From assembly GCA_900766895.1 (NCBI GenBank), contig CAAFXF010000014.1, positions 1 through 12,841 of the forward strand: a DNA stretch of 12,841 nucleotides, written 5' to 3'. Numbering within the stretch: position 1 is the first letter of the stretch; each line of letters starts with the position of its first letter. Below the pieces are notes generated by a model that saw only the letters and a program-made list of their open reading frames with translations, was not told the origin of the DNA and made no database searches. Origin of the DNA: Clostridia bacterium (GTDB lineage Bacteria; Bacillota; Clostridia; Oscillospirales; Acutalibacteraceae). Below, piece after piece: positions 7,440-12,841 of this stretch. A program made the translations under genes and the position numbers.

Positions 7440-7988
7440 ATGATTAATATTACAGCAAGAGGCTTTGACCTTAAGCAAGGCACAAAGGACGGAATAGAAA
7501 AGGAGCTTAAGAGAATTGAAAAAATGCTTCCCGATAACGCATCGTTTGATGTTACCTTAAGCAAGGCTCATGATGAATATAAATGTGATATTACAGTAAA
7601 GCATGTAGGCTCGTTCATTAGAGGTGAGGCTGTCGCAGACCGTATTGAACCCGTGGTTGATAGGGCTGTTGATGACCTTAAGCGTAAGCTTCGCAAGCTG
7701 AAGACCTTTTTTGTTGACAAAAAGCGTAAGGGCGGTATTGATGAAATTGCCGGAGCGTTTGACAGCTTTGATGACGATGTTGTTATGGATGATTTTGACC
7801 AAGTCTACTACGACTCGGTGGATATTGCAAGAACAAAGCATATTTCTCCCAACATTATGACTGACGATGAGGCAATAGTGCAGATGGAAATGCTTGGCCA
7901 CAGCTTCTTTGTTTATCTCGGAATTGACGGCGAAACAAAAATTGTTTATAAAAGAAAGAACGGCTACGGCTTGTTAGTGTGCGAATAA
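7440..7988 (+). CDS. hpf: Long-form ribosome hibernation promoting factor
   Basis: This 182-residue protein has the two-domain layout of long HPF. Residues 1 to about 100 (MINITARGFDLKQGTKDGIE onward) form the S30AE/YfiA domain that binds the 30S decoding channel, including the basic KRKLRKLK stretch. An acidic linker rich in D/E and F follows. The C-terminal domain (about 127-182) reads ARTKHISPNIMTDDEAIVQM, then MLGHSFFVYL and KRKNGYGLL, the part that dimerises to build inactive 100S ribosomes. Length and both domains are normal for Firmicutes. AGGAGG at 7427-7432, 7 nt before ATG 7440, fixes the start. It is a single-gene unit with its own promoter and terminator, typically induced in stationary phase or starvation. 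Confidence 0.96.
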   Translation: MINITARGFDLKQGTKDGIEKELKRIEKMLPDNASFDVTLSKAHDEYKCDITVKHVGSFIRGEAVADRIEPVVDRAVDDLKRKLRKLKTFFVDKKRKGGIDEIAGAFDSFDDDVVMDDFDQVYYDSVDIARTKHISPNIMTDDEAIVQMEMLGHSFFVYLGIDGETKIVYKRKNGYGLLVCE

Positions 7989-7994
7989 TTACAG

Positions 7995-8026
7995 GCTCCT
8001 CGGTTAACTAAAACCGAGGAGCTTTT
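7995..8026 (+). terminator. Intrinsic terminator of hpf
   Basis: GCTCCTCGGTT (7995-8005) and AACCGAGGAGC (8012-8022) form a perfect 11-bp stem with a 6-nt loop followed by TTTTATTGTTT. It lies 7 nt after the hpf stop codon. Confidence 0.93.
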
Positions 8027-8043
8027 ATTGTTTGGCAAAACTG

Positions 8044-8072
8044 TTGCAAATATATTATTAATTTGATATAAT
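8044..8072 (+). promoter_or_regulatory. Promoter of the GH95-like lipoprotein gene
   Basis: TTGCAA (8044-8049), a 17-nt spacer and TATAAT (8067-8072) with an extended -10 TGA directly before it form a near-consensus sigma-A promoter. Transcription should start around 8079, giving a leader of only about 23 nt with AAGGAGA at 8090-8096. Confidence 0.8.
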
Positions 8073-8101
8073 GTTTTCAGCATTTTTATAAGGAGAGCTA
8101 T

Positions 8102-10744
8102 ATGAAAAAGATAAAGAAAATCACAGCTTGCTTGCTCAGCGGTGTTATTGTCGCAGGCCTTGCCGGATGCGGTGCTACCGAGGGGCAAAGAGCGGCCGTG
8201 CAGGAAATATTTACCGACAGTTCAAAAATCAGCTACAGCCTTGATTACACACAATTAAAGGACGACGGCAGAAACAAAACAAAATCCTGGCGTCAGGGCA
8301 TGGTTTCGGGTAACGGTATGCAGGGCTTTGTGGAAAGCGGTTCTCCGTATGAGGACACCTTTATTTTCCAAAATATGCATTTTATTATGCCAAATCCAAA
8401 TGTCCGTTACTGTCCCGATACATCAAATGAGCTTGAAGCCGTTAAGCAAAGCATTGTTAAGGGCGAGGACATTGTTGATAATGCTTCATACGATGATGTT
8501 TACAGATTCCATCCGGGCGGTCAGTTAAGGATTTCCATCGACGGCTCCGGAGAAAAGGATTATCTTCGTTACACGGATTACGAAACGTCACAGGTTGGCG
8601 TTAGGTATACAGACGACAAGGGCACCTGGGAACGTTCATCGTTTACCTCAATGGCAGACGGTGTTGTTGTTACAAGGCTTTCGCAGTCGTCAGAGGCTTC
8701 ATTGCTTAATTTAACGCTGACTATGGATGATCTTGCAAGCATGGCTAACTTCGGCGACGGCGACGAGGTTAATATGAAATATAAAAAGGTTGTGGACATC
8801 AATGCCAACAGCATTTCCATGGTTGCCCACTATCCTAATTATGAAAACAGCGAGCTCAAAAACGGAGGCTATGCAACGACAACCTATGTTGTAACCGACG
8901 GCGCAAAGGAAAAGGTTGAGCTTGAAAAAAATATTGATGAAGAAATTTTCTGCGGTCAAAACAGCGGTATAAAAATCAGCGAGGCAAGCTATGTTTATCT
9001 TGTTACCGTGAGCGACAGAGCATATGATATGGGCAGCATTGATGAATTTGAGGATCAAAATTCATATGCACTTGTTGATGAGCTTGTTGCAAAAACAAAG
9101 GCAGTTGCGGATAAGTACAAGAGCAAGGACGGCTTTAGCTATGAAAAGGCACTAAAAAGTCACCTTGACATTTATCAGCCACAGTTTGATGCGGTTACCC
9201 TTGAGCTTGAGGACAGCGACAAGTCAAATGAAGAGCTGTTAAGGGAGCAAAAGGGTGCAAAGAAGCTTTCTGCCGAGCTTGCACAACGCTCATATTATGC
9301 AGGCAGATACGCATATCTTTGCTGTTCGGGCTATGCCACAAGCCGTTTGTACGGTATGTGGACAGGTGAGTTTAATACAGGCTGGGGCAGTAAGTATACA
9401 ATGGACGCCAATGTAAACCTGCAAACCTCATCAATGAATACGGGTAATATGTCATCAACTCCTATCGGTTATACATATTTTATTTTGCGTCAGCTACCCG
9501 ATTGGGAGGAAAACGCAAGGGCTACTCACGGCTTTACGGATGCAATTCAGGCACCTGTAAATACAGACGGTGACAAGGCGGTTATTACGGAAACCTGCTA
9601 TCCGTACCCGTTTAGGTATTGGAACGCAGGTACCTCTTGGATGATTCAGCCTTTGTTTGAGGCATTGCAAACCTACGGCAACATTCAAATTCCGCTGTCA
9701 GACGAATTTGATTTGAACAAGCTTAAGTCGGTTTTGTCTATTGATGAAAACGACATTGCAAAATACAACAGGCAGGGATATATGATGCTTGAAGAGGATA
9801 TTCTTCTTCCGCTTCTTATTAAGTCTGCAAATTATTGGGATCAGCTGTTGAGCCCTGAGTATTACACGGACAAAAACGGCGCTATCCATTACGAGCAGGG
9901 CAAGACCGCTCTTAATGACGGTGAAACCTATTGTATTTTGCCATCGTACTCACCGGAAAACAATCCGTCAAATTATCCAAGCCCGTCCGATGCAAACTGT
10001 GCTATTGATATTTCAGCCTGCAGAGACAACCTTGAAATGCTAAGGACAGTTATGGCTGATGTTACTCCCGATGCTGATTTTTCAAAATGGCAGGAGATTT
10101 TGGACAAGCTTCCGCCGTATCTATATGATGAAACGGGCGCTCTTAAGGAATGGGCAACAACAAGCTTTGAGGAAAATAACGAGCACAGACATTTGAGCCA
10201 TCTTTACTGTGTATGGCCGTTGTTTGAAACTCAAAAGAATCCAGAGCTTGCAAAGGCATGCGTTCAGGCTATTGCAAACAGAGAAAGCGAAAACGAGGCT
10301 TCTCACGCACTTGTTCACCGCTCGCTTATTGCGGCAAGGCTTAAGGACAGAGAGGCATTGTCGGATGCACTGCTTAAGCTTCAAAATCATAAGATAAGAT
10401 ATGATTCACTTATGACAAATCACGACTATGATCAAGGCAGCTGCTACTGTACCGACTTTGCTATCGGTTATCTTGGTATTATTAACGAGTCGCTTGTTTA
10501 CTCAAACACAGGTGAAATAGAGCTTCTTCCTGCCTTGCCTACATCGGGCTTTGACAAGGGCGCCATTAAGGGCGTTAGGGCAAGAACAAGAGCAGTCGTT
10601 AACAGTCTTGAGTGGGATATGCAAAACGGAAGTGTTGAGGCAACAATCACATCTGATATTGACCAGACAATTACCGTTTCATATAACGGCAACGAAAAGG
10701 TTGTTGAGTTTAAGGCAGGCGAGCCTCAGACAGTCAATTTTTAA
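8102..10744 (+). CDS. GH95-like glycoside hydrolase lipoprotein (alpha-L-fucosidase family relative)
   Basis: This 880-residue extracellular lipoprotein has a basic N-terminus, a hydrophobic stretch and a lipobox GLAGC with Cys23 as lipidation site. Residues ~45-310 form a divergent beta-sandwich domain; SGNGMQGFVESGSPYED replaces the usual GNGRLGAMVFG-type opening. The barrel domain (~365-780) and C-terminal beta domain are clearly GH95: NVNLQ at 437-441, PSYSPEN at 614-620, HRHLSHLY (695-702), a CTDFAIG segment around D785, then GEIELLPALP (804-813) and KGVRAR. By motif matching, N437, N439, E619 and D785 correspond to the catalytic N421, N423, E566 and D766 of Bifidobacterium AfcA, so inverting hydrolysis of alpha-linked L-fucose or L-galactose is possible. 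The usual M-N-Y-W after the Asn pair is replaced by QTSSMN, which may change specificity. Start: AAGGAGA at 8090-8096. It probably acts on host or plant glycans at the cell surface; substrate unproved. Confidence 0.82.
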   Translation: MKKIKKITACLLSGVIVAGLAGCGATEGQRAAVQEIFTDSSKISYSLDYTQLKDDGRNKTKSWRQGMVSGNGMQGFVESGSPYEDTFIFQNMHFIMPNPNVRYCPDTSNELEAVKQSIVKGEDIVDNASYDDVYRFHPGGQLRISIDGSGEKDYLRYTDYETSQVGVRYTDDKGTWERSSFTSMADGVVVTRLSQSSEASLLNLTLTMDDLASMANFGDGDEVNMKYKKVVDINANSISMVAHYPNYENSELKNGGYATTTYVVTDGAKEKVELEKNIDEEIFCGQNSGIKISEASYVYLVTVSDRAYDMGSIDEFEDQNSYALVDELVAKTKAVADKYKSKDGFSYEKALKSHLDIYQPQFDAVTLELEDSDKSNEELLREQKGAKKLSAELAQRSYYAGRYAYLCCSGYATSRLYGMWTGEFNTGWGSKYTMDANVNLQTSSMNTGNMSSTPIGYTYFILRQLPDWEENARATHGFTDAIQAPVNTDGDKAVITETCYPYPFRYWNAGTSWMIQPLFEALQTYGNIQIPLSDEFDLNKLKSVLSIDENDIAKYNRQGYMMLEEDILLPLLIKSANYWDQLLSPEYYTDKNGAIHYEQGKTALNDGETYCILPSYSPENNPSNYPSPSDANCAIDISACRDNLEMLRTVMADVTPDADFSKWQEILDKLPPYLYDETGALKEWATTSFEENNEHRHLSHLYCVWPLFETQKNPELAKACVQAIANRESENEASHALVHRSLIAARLKDREALSDALLKLQNHKIRYDSLMTNHDYDQGSCYCTDFAIGYLGIINESLVYSNTGEIELLPALPTSGFDKGAIKGVRARTRAVVNSLEWDMQNGSVEATITSDIDQTITVSYNGNEKVVEFKAGEPQTVNF

Positions 10745-10753
10745 TTAATCTTT

Positions 10754-10802
10754 CCCTATTTGCTACGATAGGGCTGAAGATAATAAATTTGTAGCAGAAA
10801 GG
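10754..10802 (+). promoter_or_regulatory. Putative H-type pseudoknot before thrH
   Basis: Stem 1 is CCCTAT (10754-10759) with ATAGGG (10768-10773). Its loop sequence TGCTAC (10761-10766) is complementary to GTAGCA (10791-10796). The connecting segments are 1, 1 and 17 nt, and the last is A/T-rich, which is classic H-type pseudoknot geometry. The downstream strand abuts GAAAGG (10797-10802), the only Shine-Dalgarno-like sequence for thrH. This could be a translational control element. No known riboswitch consensus was recognised. Confidence 0.4.
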
Positions 10803-10816
10803 CTATGTGAACAGAT

Positions 10817-11416
10817 ATGAATATTGTATGCTTGGATATGGAGGGCGTTCTCGTTCCTGAAATTTGGATTAAATTTGCAGAAGAGGCAAACATTCCGGAG
10901 CTTAAGCTCACAACACGTGACGAGCCGGATTATGACAAGCTGATGAATTACAGATTGAAAATCCTTAACGAGCACGGTATGGGACTTAAGGAAATTCAGG
11001 ATGTTATTGCAAAGATTGATTTAATGCCGGGTGCAAAGGACTTTTTGGATGAGCTTCGCACACTTACACAGGTTATCATTTTGTCAGATACCTTTGAGCA
11101 GTTTGCTACTCCTCTTATGAAAAAGCTTGACTGGCCGACAATTTTCTGCAACACCCTTGAGGTTGCAGACGACGGAAAAATTACAGGCTACAAAATGAGA
11201 TGCCCAAAGTCAAAGCTTACAACCGTTAAGGCGCTTCAGTCTATGGGATATGAAACCATTGCAAGCGGTGACAGCTTTAACGATTTGGGTATGATTCAGG
11301 CAAGCAAGGCAGGATTTTTGTTCAAGACAACAGAAGGTATCAAAAACGATTATCCCGATATTCCCGCTTATGAGGAATATGATGAATTGCTTGAGGCAAT
11401 AAAAAAAGCATTATAA
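10817..11416 (+). CDS. thrH: ThrH-type phosphoserine phosphatase / homoserine phosphotransferase
   Basis: This 199-residue HAD enzyme matches Pseudomonas ThrH almost motif for motif, including length (about 205 there). LDMEGVLVPEIWI (6-18) holds nucleophile Asp7 and Glu9 (D-x-E instead of the usual D-x-D, as in ThrH). TTRDEPDYDKLM (32-43) is a ThrH-specific cap segment, ILSDTFEQF (88-96) is motif II with Ser90, K131/K133 provide motif III and GDSFND (151-156) is motif IV. Known ThrH dephosphorylates phosphoserine and can transfer the phosphate to homoserine, linking serine and threonine synthesis in the cytosol. The start must be ATG 10817, because a TGA lies in frame at 10808-10810 and residues 1-10 belong to the fold. 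Its nearest Shine-Dalgarno core (10800-10802) is an unusually distant 14 nt away. It may be co-transcribed with the GH95-like gene 72 nt upstream. Confidence 0.92.
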   Translation: MNIVCLDMEGVLVPEIWIKFAEEANIPELKLTTRDEPDYDKLMNYRLKILNEHGMGLKEIQDVIAKIDLMPGAKDFLDELRTLTQVIILSDTFEQFATPLMKKLDWPTIFCNTLEVADDGKITGYKMRCPKSKLTTVKALQSMGYETIASGDSFNDLGMIQASKAGFLFKTTEGIKNDYPDIPAYEEYDELLEAIKKAL

Positions 11417-11424
11417 CCAACTAT

Positions 11425-11478
11425 GGCTCCCCTTGAGGTAAGGGGAGCTGTCGCATTTTATATGCGACTGAGGGGATT
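11425..11478. repeat. Two-hairpin palindromic dispersed repeat (REP-like)
   Basis: GCTCCCCTT (11426-11434) pairs with AAGGGGAGC (11440-11448). Immediately after, GTCGCAT (11450-11456) pairs with ATGCGAC (11462-11468), and TGAGGGGATT ends the unit. The GAGGGG can compete with the first stem for CTCCCC. From memory, the pattern GGCTCCCC...GGGGAGCTGTCGC...GCGACTGAGGGG is common between genes in Faecalibacterium and related Ruminococcaceae. It probably also helps end thrH transcription, although it lacks a strong T-run. Confidence 0.75.
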
Positions 11479-11496
11479 AATGCTTCATAATTTTTC

Positions 11497-11525
11497 TTGA
11501 TTTTCCTTTGGTTTTATATTATAAT
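11497..11525 (+). promoter_or_regulatory. Promoter of queT
   Basis: TTGATT (11497-11502), a 17-nt spacer and TATAAT (11520-11525) form a good sigma-A promoter. The predicted transcription start near 11532 coincides with the first base of the structured leader, which supports both calls. Confidence 0.78.
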
Positions 11526-11532
11526 CTCTTTT

Positions 11533-11594
11533 GTCAGTTCGCAAAATCCTGACCAGTCACATGCCTGTGGCTTCTAAAAACAAAACTAAAGGAG
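11533..11594 (+). ncRNA. Structured queT leader, candidate preQ1 riboswitch
   Basis: GTCAG (11533-11537) pairs with CTGAC (11549-11553) around an 11-nt loop TTCGCAAAATC. A second hairpin, GTCACA (11556-11561) with TGTGGC (11566-11571, one wobble, loop TGCC), follows. The A-rich tail TCTAAAAACAAAACTAA leads into AAGGAG (11589-11594). A small 5'-terminal stem, a loop beginning TTCGCA and ending in C, and an A-rich tail ending at the Shine-Dalgarno sequence resemble preQ1 aptamers, and queT genes of Ruminococcaceae are known preQ1 riboswitch targets. The class is unclear: class I normally lacks the second hairpin, whereas classes II and III carry extra helices. Control would be translational, through sequestration of the ribosome binding site. 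Confidence 0.6.
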
Positions 11595-11604
11595 AAAATT
11601 GAAA

Positions 11605-12147
11605 ATGAGTATCAAAAAGAAAAATGCTTTTATTGCACAAACTGCAATAATCGGGGCAATGTATGCTGCGCTGACCTATGCGCAAAACCTTATTTTGCCC
11701 GGCACAACAACAATGGCTGTTCAGTTCAGAGCATCGGAGTCACTCAATGTTTTGGCATTGTTTACCCCTGCGGCTATCCCGGGGCTAACGCTTGGCTGTG
11801 TGATTTCAAACATTGCAAGCATCGGTCAAGGTCTGCCGCTCGATATGATTTTCGGCTCGTTGGCTACCCTCGGCTCTGCAATTTGTATGTATGCGCTCAA
11901 GACTGTTAAGCTTGGCAAATATCCGCTCTTGGCAATGCTTATGCCTGCTGTATGGAACGGCGTTATCATTGGATGGGAAATTGAGCATTTCTTTATTGAG
12001 GGCGACTTTGAATTTGTAGGATTTTTAACTCAGGGGGGATTGGTTGCCTTGGGTGAGCTTGGTGTAATGGCTGTGCTTGGAACGGCACTGTACTTTATCA
12101 TCATCAAAAATAATCTTAACAAAACAGTAATTAAAAAGCCCGAATAA
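11605..12147 (+). CDS. queT: QueT-family ECF transporter S component (queuosine precursor uptake)
   Basis: This 180-residue membrane protein with about six helices is the substrate-binding subunit of an energy-coupling-factor transporter. The family signature is visible: AIIGAMYAALTYA near the N-terminus, VQFRASESLNVLALFTPAAIPGLTLGCVISN (residues ~32-62), DMIFGSLATLGSA and the PAVWNGVIIGWE block, then the ALGELGVMAVLG helix. It is expected to pair with shared EcfA/A'/T subunits encoded elsewhere to import preQ0/preQ1-type precursors for tRNA queuosine. Two acidic residues in IEHFFIEGDFEF lie in a loop. ATG 11605 is preferred over TTG 11599 because AGGAG (11590-11594) is 10 nt away, while TTG would leave only 4 nt. 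It is monocistronic, with its own promoter, structured leader and terminator. Confidence 0.9.
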   Translation: MSIKKKNAFIAQTAIIGAMYAALTYAQNLILPGTTTMAVQFRASESLNVLALFTPAAIPGLTLGCVISNIASIGQGLPLDMIFGSLATLGSAICMYALKTVKLGKYPLLAMLMPAVWNGVIIGWEIEHFFIEGDFEFVGFLTQGGLVALGELGVMAVLGTALYFIIIKNNLNKTVIKKPE

Positions 12148-12158
12148 ATACAAAAATA

Positions 12159-12199
12159 ACACTCACATCCTCAGTAAACGGATATGAGTGTTTTCTTTT
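12159..12199. terminator. Bidirectional terminator between queT and the NifX-like gene
   Basis: ACACTCACATCC (12159-12170) pairs with GGATATGAGTGT (12180-12191) with a single C-A mismatch and a 9-nt loop. It is followed on the plus strand by TTTTCTTTT, and on the minus strand by the T-rich complement of 12150-12158. It suits both convergent genes. Confidence 0.88.
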
Positions 12200-12217
12200 A
12201 CCTGATTTGTTGATTTA

Positions 12218-12568
12218 TTAATGGTGCTCGTGGTGATGGTTGCAGTTTGCCTTGCTGTTTTGCACCATATTTCCGTTAAGAAATGAAATTACCGCACTGT
12301 CACAGTTGCCCGTGTTGCCGGCATAAATTGTAATTCCTGCGGCCTCAAGCGCATCAACTGCCCCCTGGCCGAGCCCTCCGCAAATCAGCACATCAACCCC
12401 TATTTCCTTGATGTAGCCCGCAATACCGTGGTGAGTATGCTTGCCCATGCTTTCAAGGTGAACCTTTTGGATTTCCTTGCTTTCGTTTGTCTCGTAAATC
12501 TTCATATATTGAGTTTTGCCAAAATGCTGATTGATTACTCCGTTGTCATATGTTACTGCAATAATCAT
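12218..12568 (-). CDS. NifX/NifB-type dinitrogenase iron-molybdenum cofactor family protein with His-rich tail
   Basis: This 116-residue protein has the PF02579 fold. MIIAVTYDNGVINQHFGKTQYMKIY (1-25) includes the HFG motif (15-17), and GVDVLICGGLGQGAVDALEAAGITIY (about 57-82) is the second conserved half. Such proteins bind or carry Fe-S/Fe-Mo-type clusters; stand-alone versions occur widely in anaerobes without nitrogenase. The C-terminus, NCNHHHEHH (108-116), holds a Cys and five His, an obvious metal-binding tail absent from the core domain, so nickel, zinc or iron handling is possible. Its ATG overlaps the upstream gene's TGA as ATGA (12565-12568), and AAGGAGG is located inside the last codons of that gene. 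No nitrogenase gene is nearby, so a cofactor role in nitrogen fixation is unlikely. Confidence 0.88.
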   Translation of the reverse strand: MIIAVTYDNGVINQHFGKTQYMKIYETNESKEIQKVHLESMGKHTHHGIAGYIKEIGVDVLICGGLGQGAVDALEAAGITIYAGNTGNCDSAVISFLNGNMVQNSKANCNHHHEHH

Positions 12569-12841
12569 TGTTGTGCCTCCTTAATAAATTCCTTGACCTC
12601 CTGCACCCTTTGCAATCCCTGCTTGTAGCCAAGCTGATAAATGGCCTCAAGCTTTGAAATATCTCTTTCGAGCGTAGATGTGCCGAGAGGGACAGTCGGT
12701 CTGATAACAAGCGCCGTGCCGTTTTCCTCTGCCTCATTAACAAGCTCAAGCTGTTTGTTGTACATAATATGTCTGTTAACAACAGCCTCACCGATTTTCG
12801 GATATTTTTTGAAAATACGCTCTGCTTTTGGATTAATAGGC
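12565..12841 (-). CDS. Patatin-like phospholipase, C-terminal part (partial)
   Basis: The reading frame enters at the window edge and ends with TGA at 12567-12565, giving 91 residues. The visible PINPKAERIFKKYPKIGEA, NRHIMYNKQLELVNEAEENG and ALVIRPTVPLGTSTLERD form the C-terminal domain typical of YjjU/YchK-like patatin family esterases, including the RP-x-x-PL segment and the YxLGYKQG tail. The Ser-Asp catalytic domain lies outside the window, so activity cannot be judged; family members hydrolyse acyl lipids in the cytosol. Apparently intact up to the edge. It is translationally coupled to the NifX-like gene by a 4-nt ATGA overlap, which implies joint expression although no functional tie between the two is known to me. 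Confidence 0.87.
   Translation of the reverse strand, partial: PINPKAERIFKKYPKIGEAVVNRHIMYNKQLELVNEAEENGTALVIRPTVPLGTSTLERDISKLEAIYQLGYKQGLQRVQEVKEFIKEAQQ

Noticed and set aside
8711..9058. Minus-strand open frame inside the GH95-like gene.
   Set aside because: It mirrors the codon periodicity of the real gene, with no ribosome binding site or family motif.
10754..10773. Intrinsic terminator after the GH95-like gene.
   Set aside because: The stem is only 6 bp and no T-run follows.
10754..10800. SAM-II riboswitch upstream of thrH.
   Set aside because: The GATAAT...GTAGC stretch looks superficially similar, but the long conserved first loop and GCUAAAA are missing. Only the pseudoknot topology is shared.
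12218..12568. Evidence for nitrogen fixation.
   Set aside because: PF02579 proteins are widespread in anaerobes without nitrogenase, and no nif gene is in the window.

Overview
The window looks like chromosomal DNA of a low-to-moderate-GC Firmicute, most likely a gut Clostridia of the Oscillospiraceae/Ruminococcaceae type. This rests on strong AGGAGG-type ribosome binding sites, AT-rich intergenic DNA with TATAAT promoters, a long-form hibernation factor (hpf), a QueT-type ECF S component, and a palindromic repeat of a kind I recall from Faecalibacterium/Ruminococcaceae genomes. No rRNA, tRNA, CRISPR array, insertion sequence or phage gene was seen.

Region 1 (1-5964, + strand) is the 3' part of a surface-polysaccharide operon whose start lies outside the window. 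It holds the last codons of an upstream gene, three family-2 glycosyltransferases, a Wzx-like flippase, a PF01973 (DUF115/Maf/MptE-like) protein and a NeuA-like cytidylyltransferase. Overlapping ATGA junctions (1945-1948, 4498-4501) and very short gaps show one transcription unit. The last two genes suggest a CMP-activated sugar, perhaps a sialic-acid-like nonulosonate, that is made and then transferred onto the glycan. A hairpin at 6066-6097 separates this operon from the convergent next gene.

Region 2 (6099-7988) holds a 12-helix MFS permease on the minus strand, and divergent from it the ribosome hibernation factor hpf with its own promoter and a strong terminator.

Region 3 (8044-11416) holds a promoter, an 880-residue lipoprotein related to GH95 alpha-L-fucosidases with the four catalytic positions apparently retained, and a ThrH-type HAD phosphatase/phosphotransferase. 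The 72-nt gap before thrH can fold as a textbook H-type pseudoknot ending next to the only Shine-Dalgarno-like sequence.

Region 4 (11425-12200) holds a two-hairpin dispersed repeat, a sigma-A promoter whose predicted start coincides with a compact structured leader (a candidate preQ1 riboswitch), the queuosine-precursor transporter component queT, and a bidirectional terminator.

Region 5 (12218-12841, minus strand) holds a NifX/NifB-like metal-cluster protein with a His-rich tail, translationally coupled to the C-terminal end of a patatin-like phospholipase that runs off the window.

The strongest leads are the putative pseudoknot upstream of thrH, the queT leader, and the divergent CMP-sugar pair. 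No wholly new multigene system is evident.
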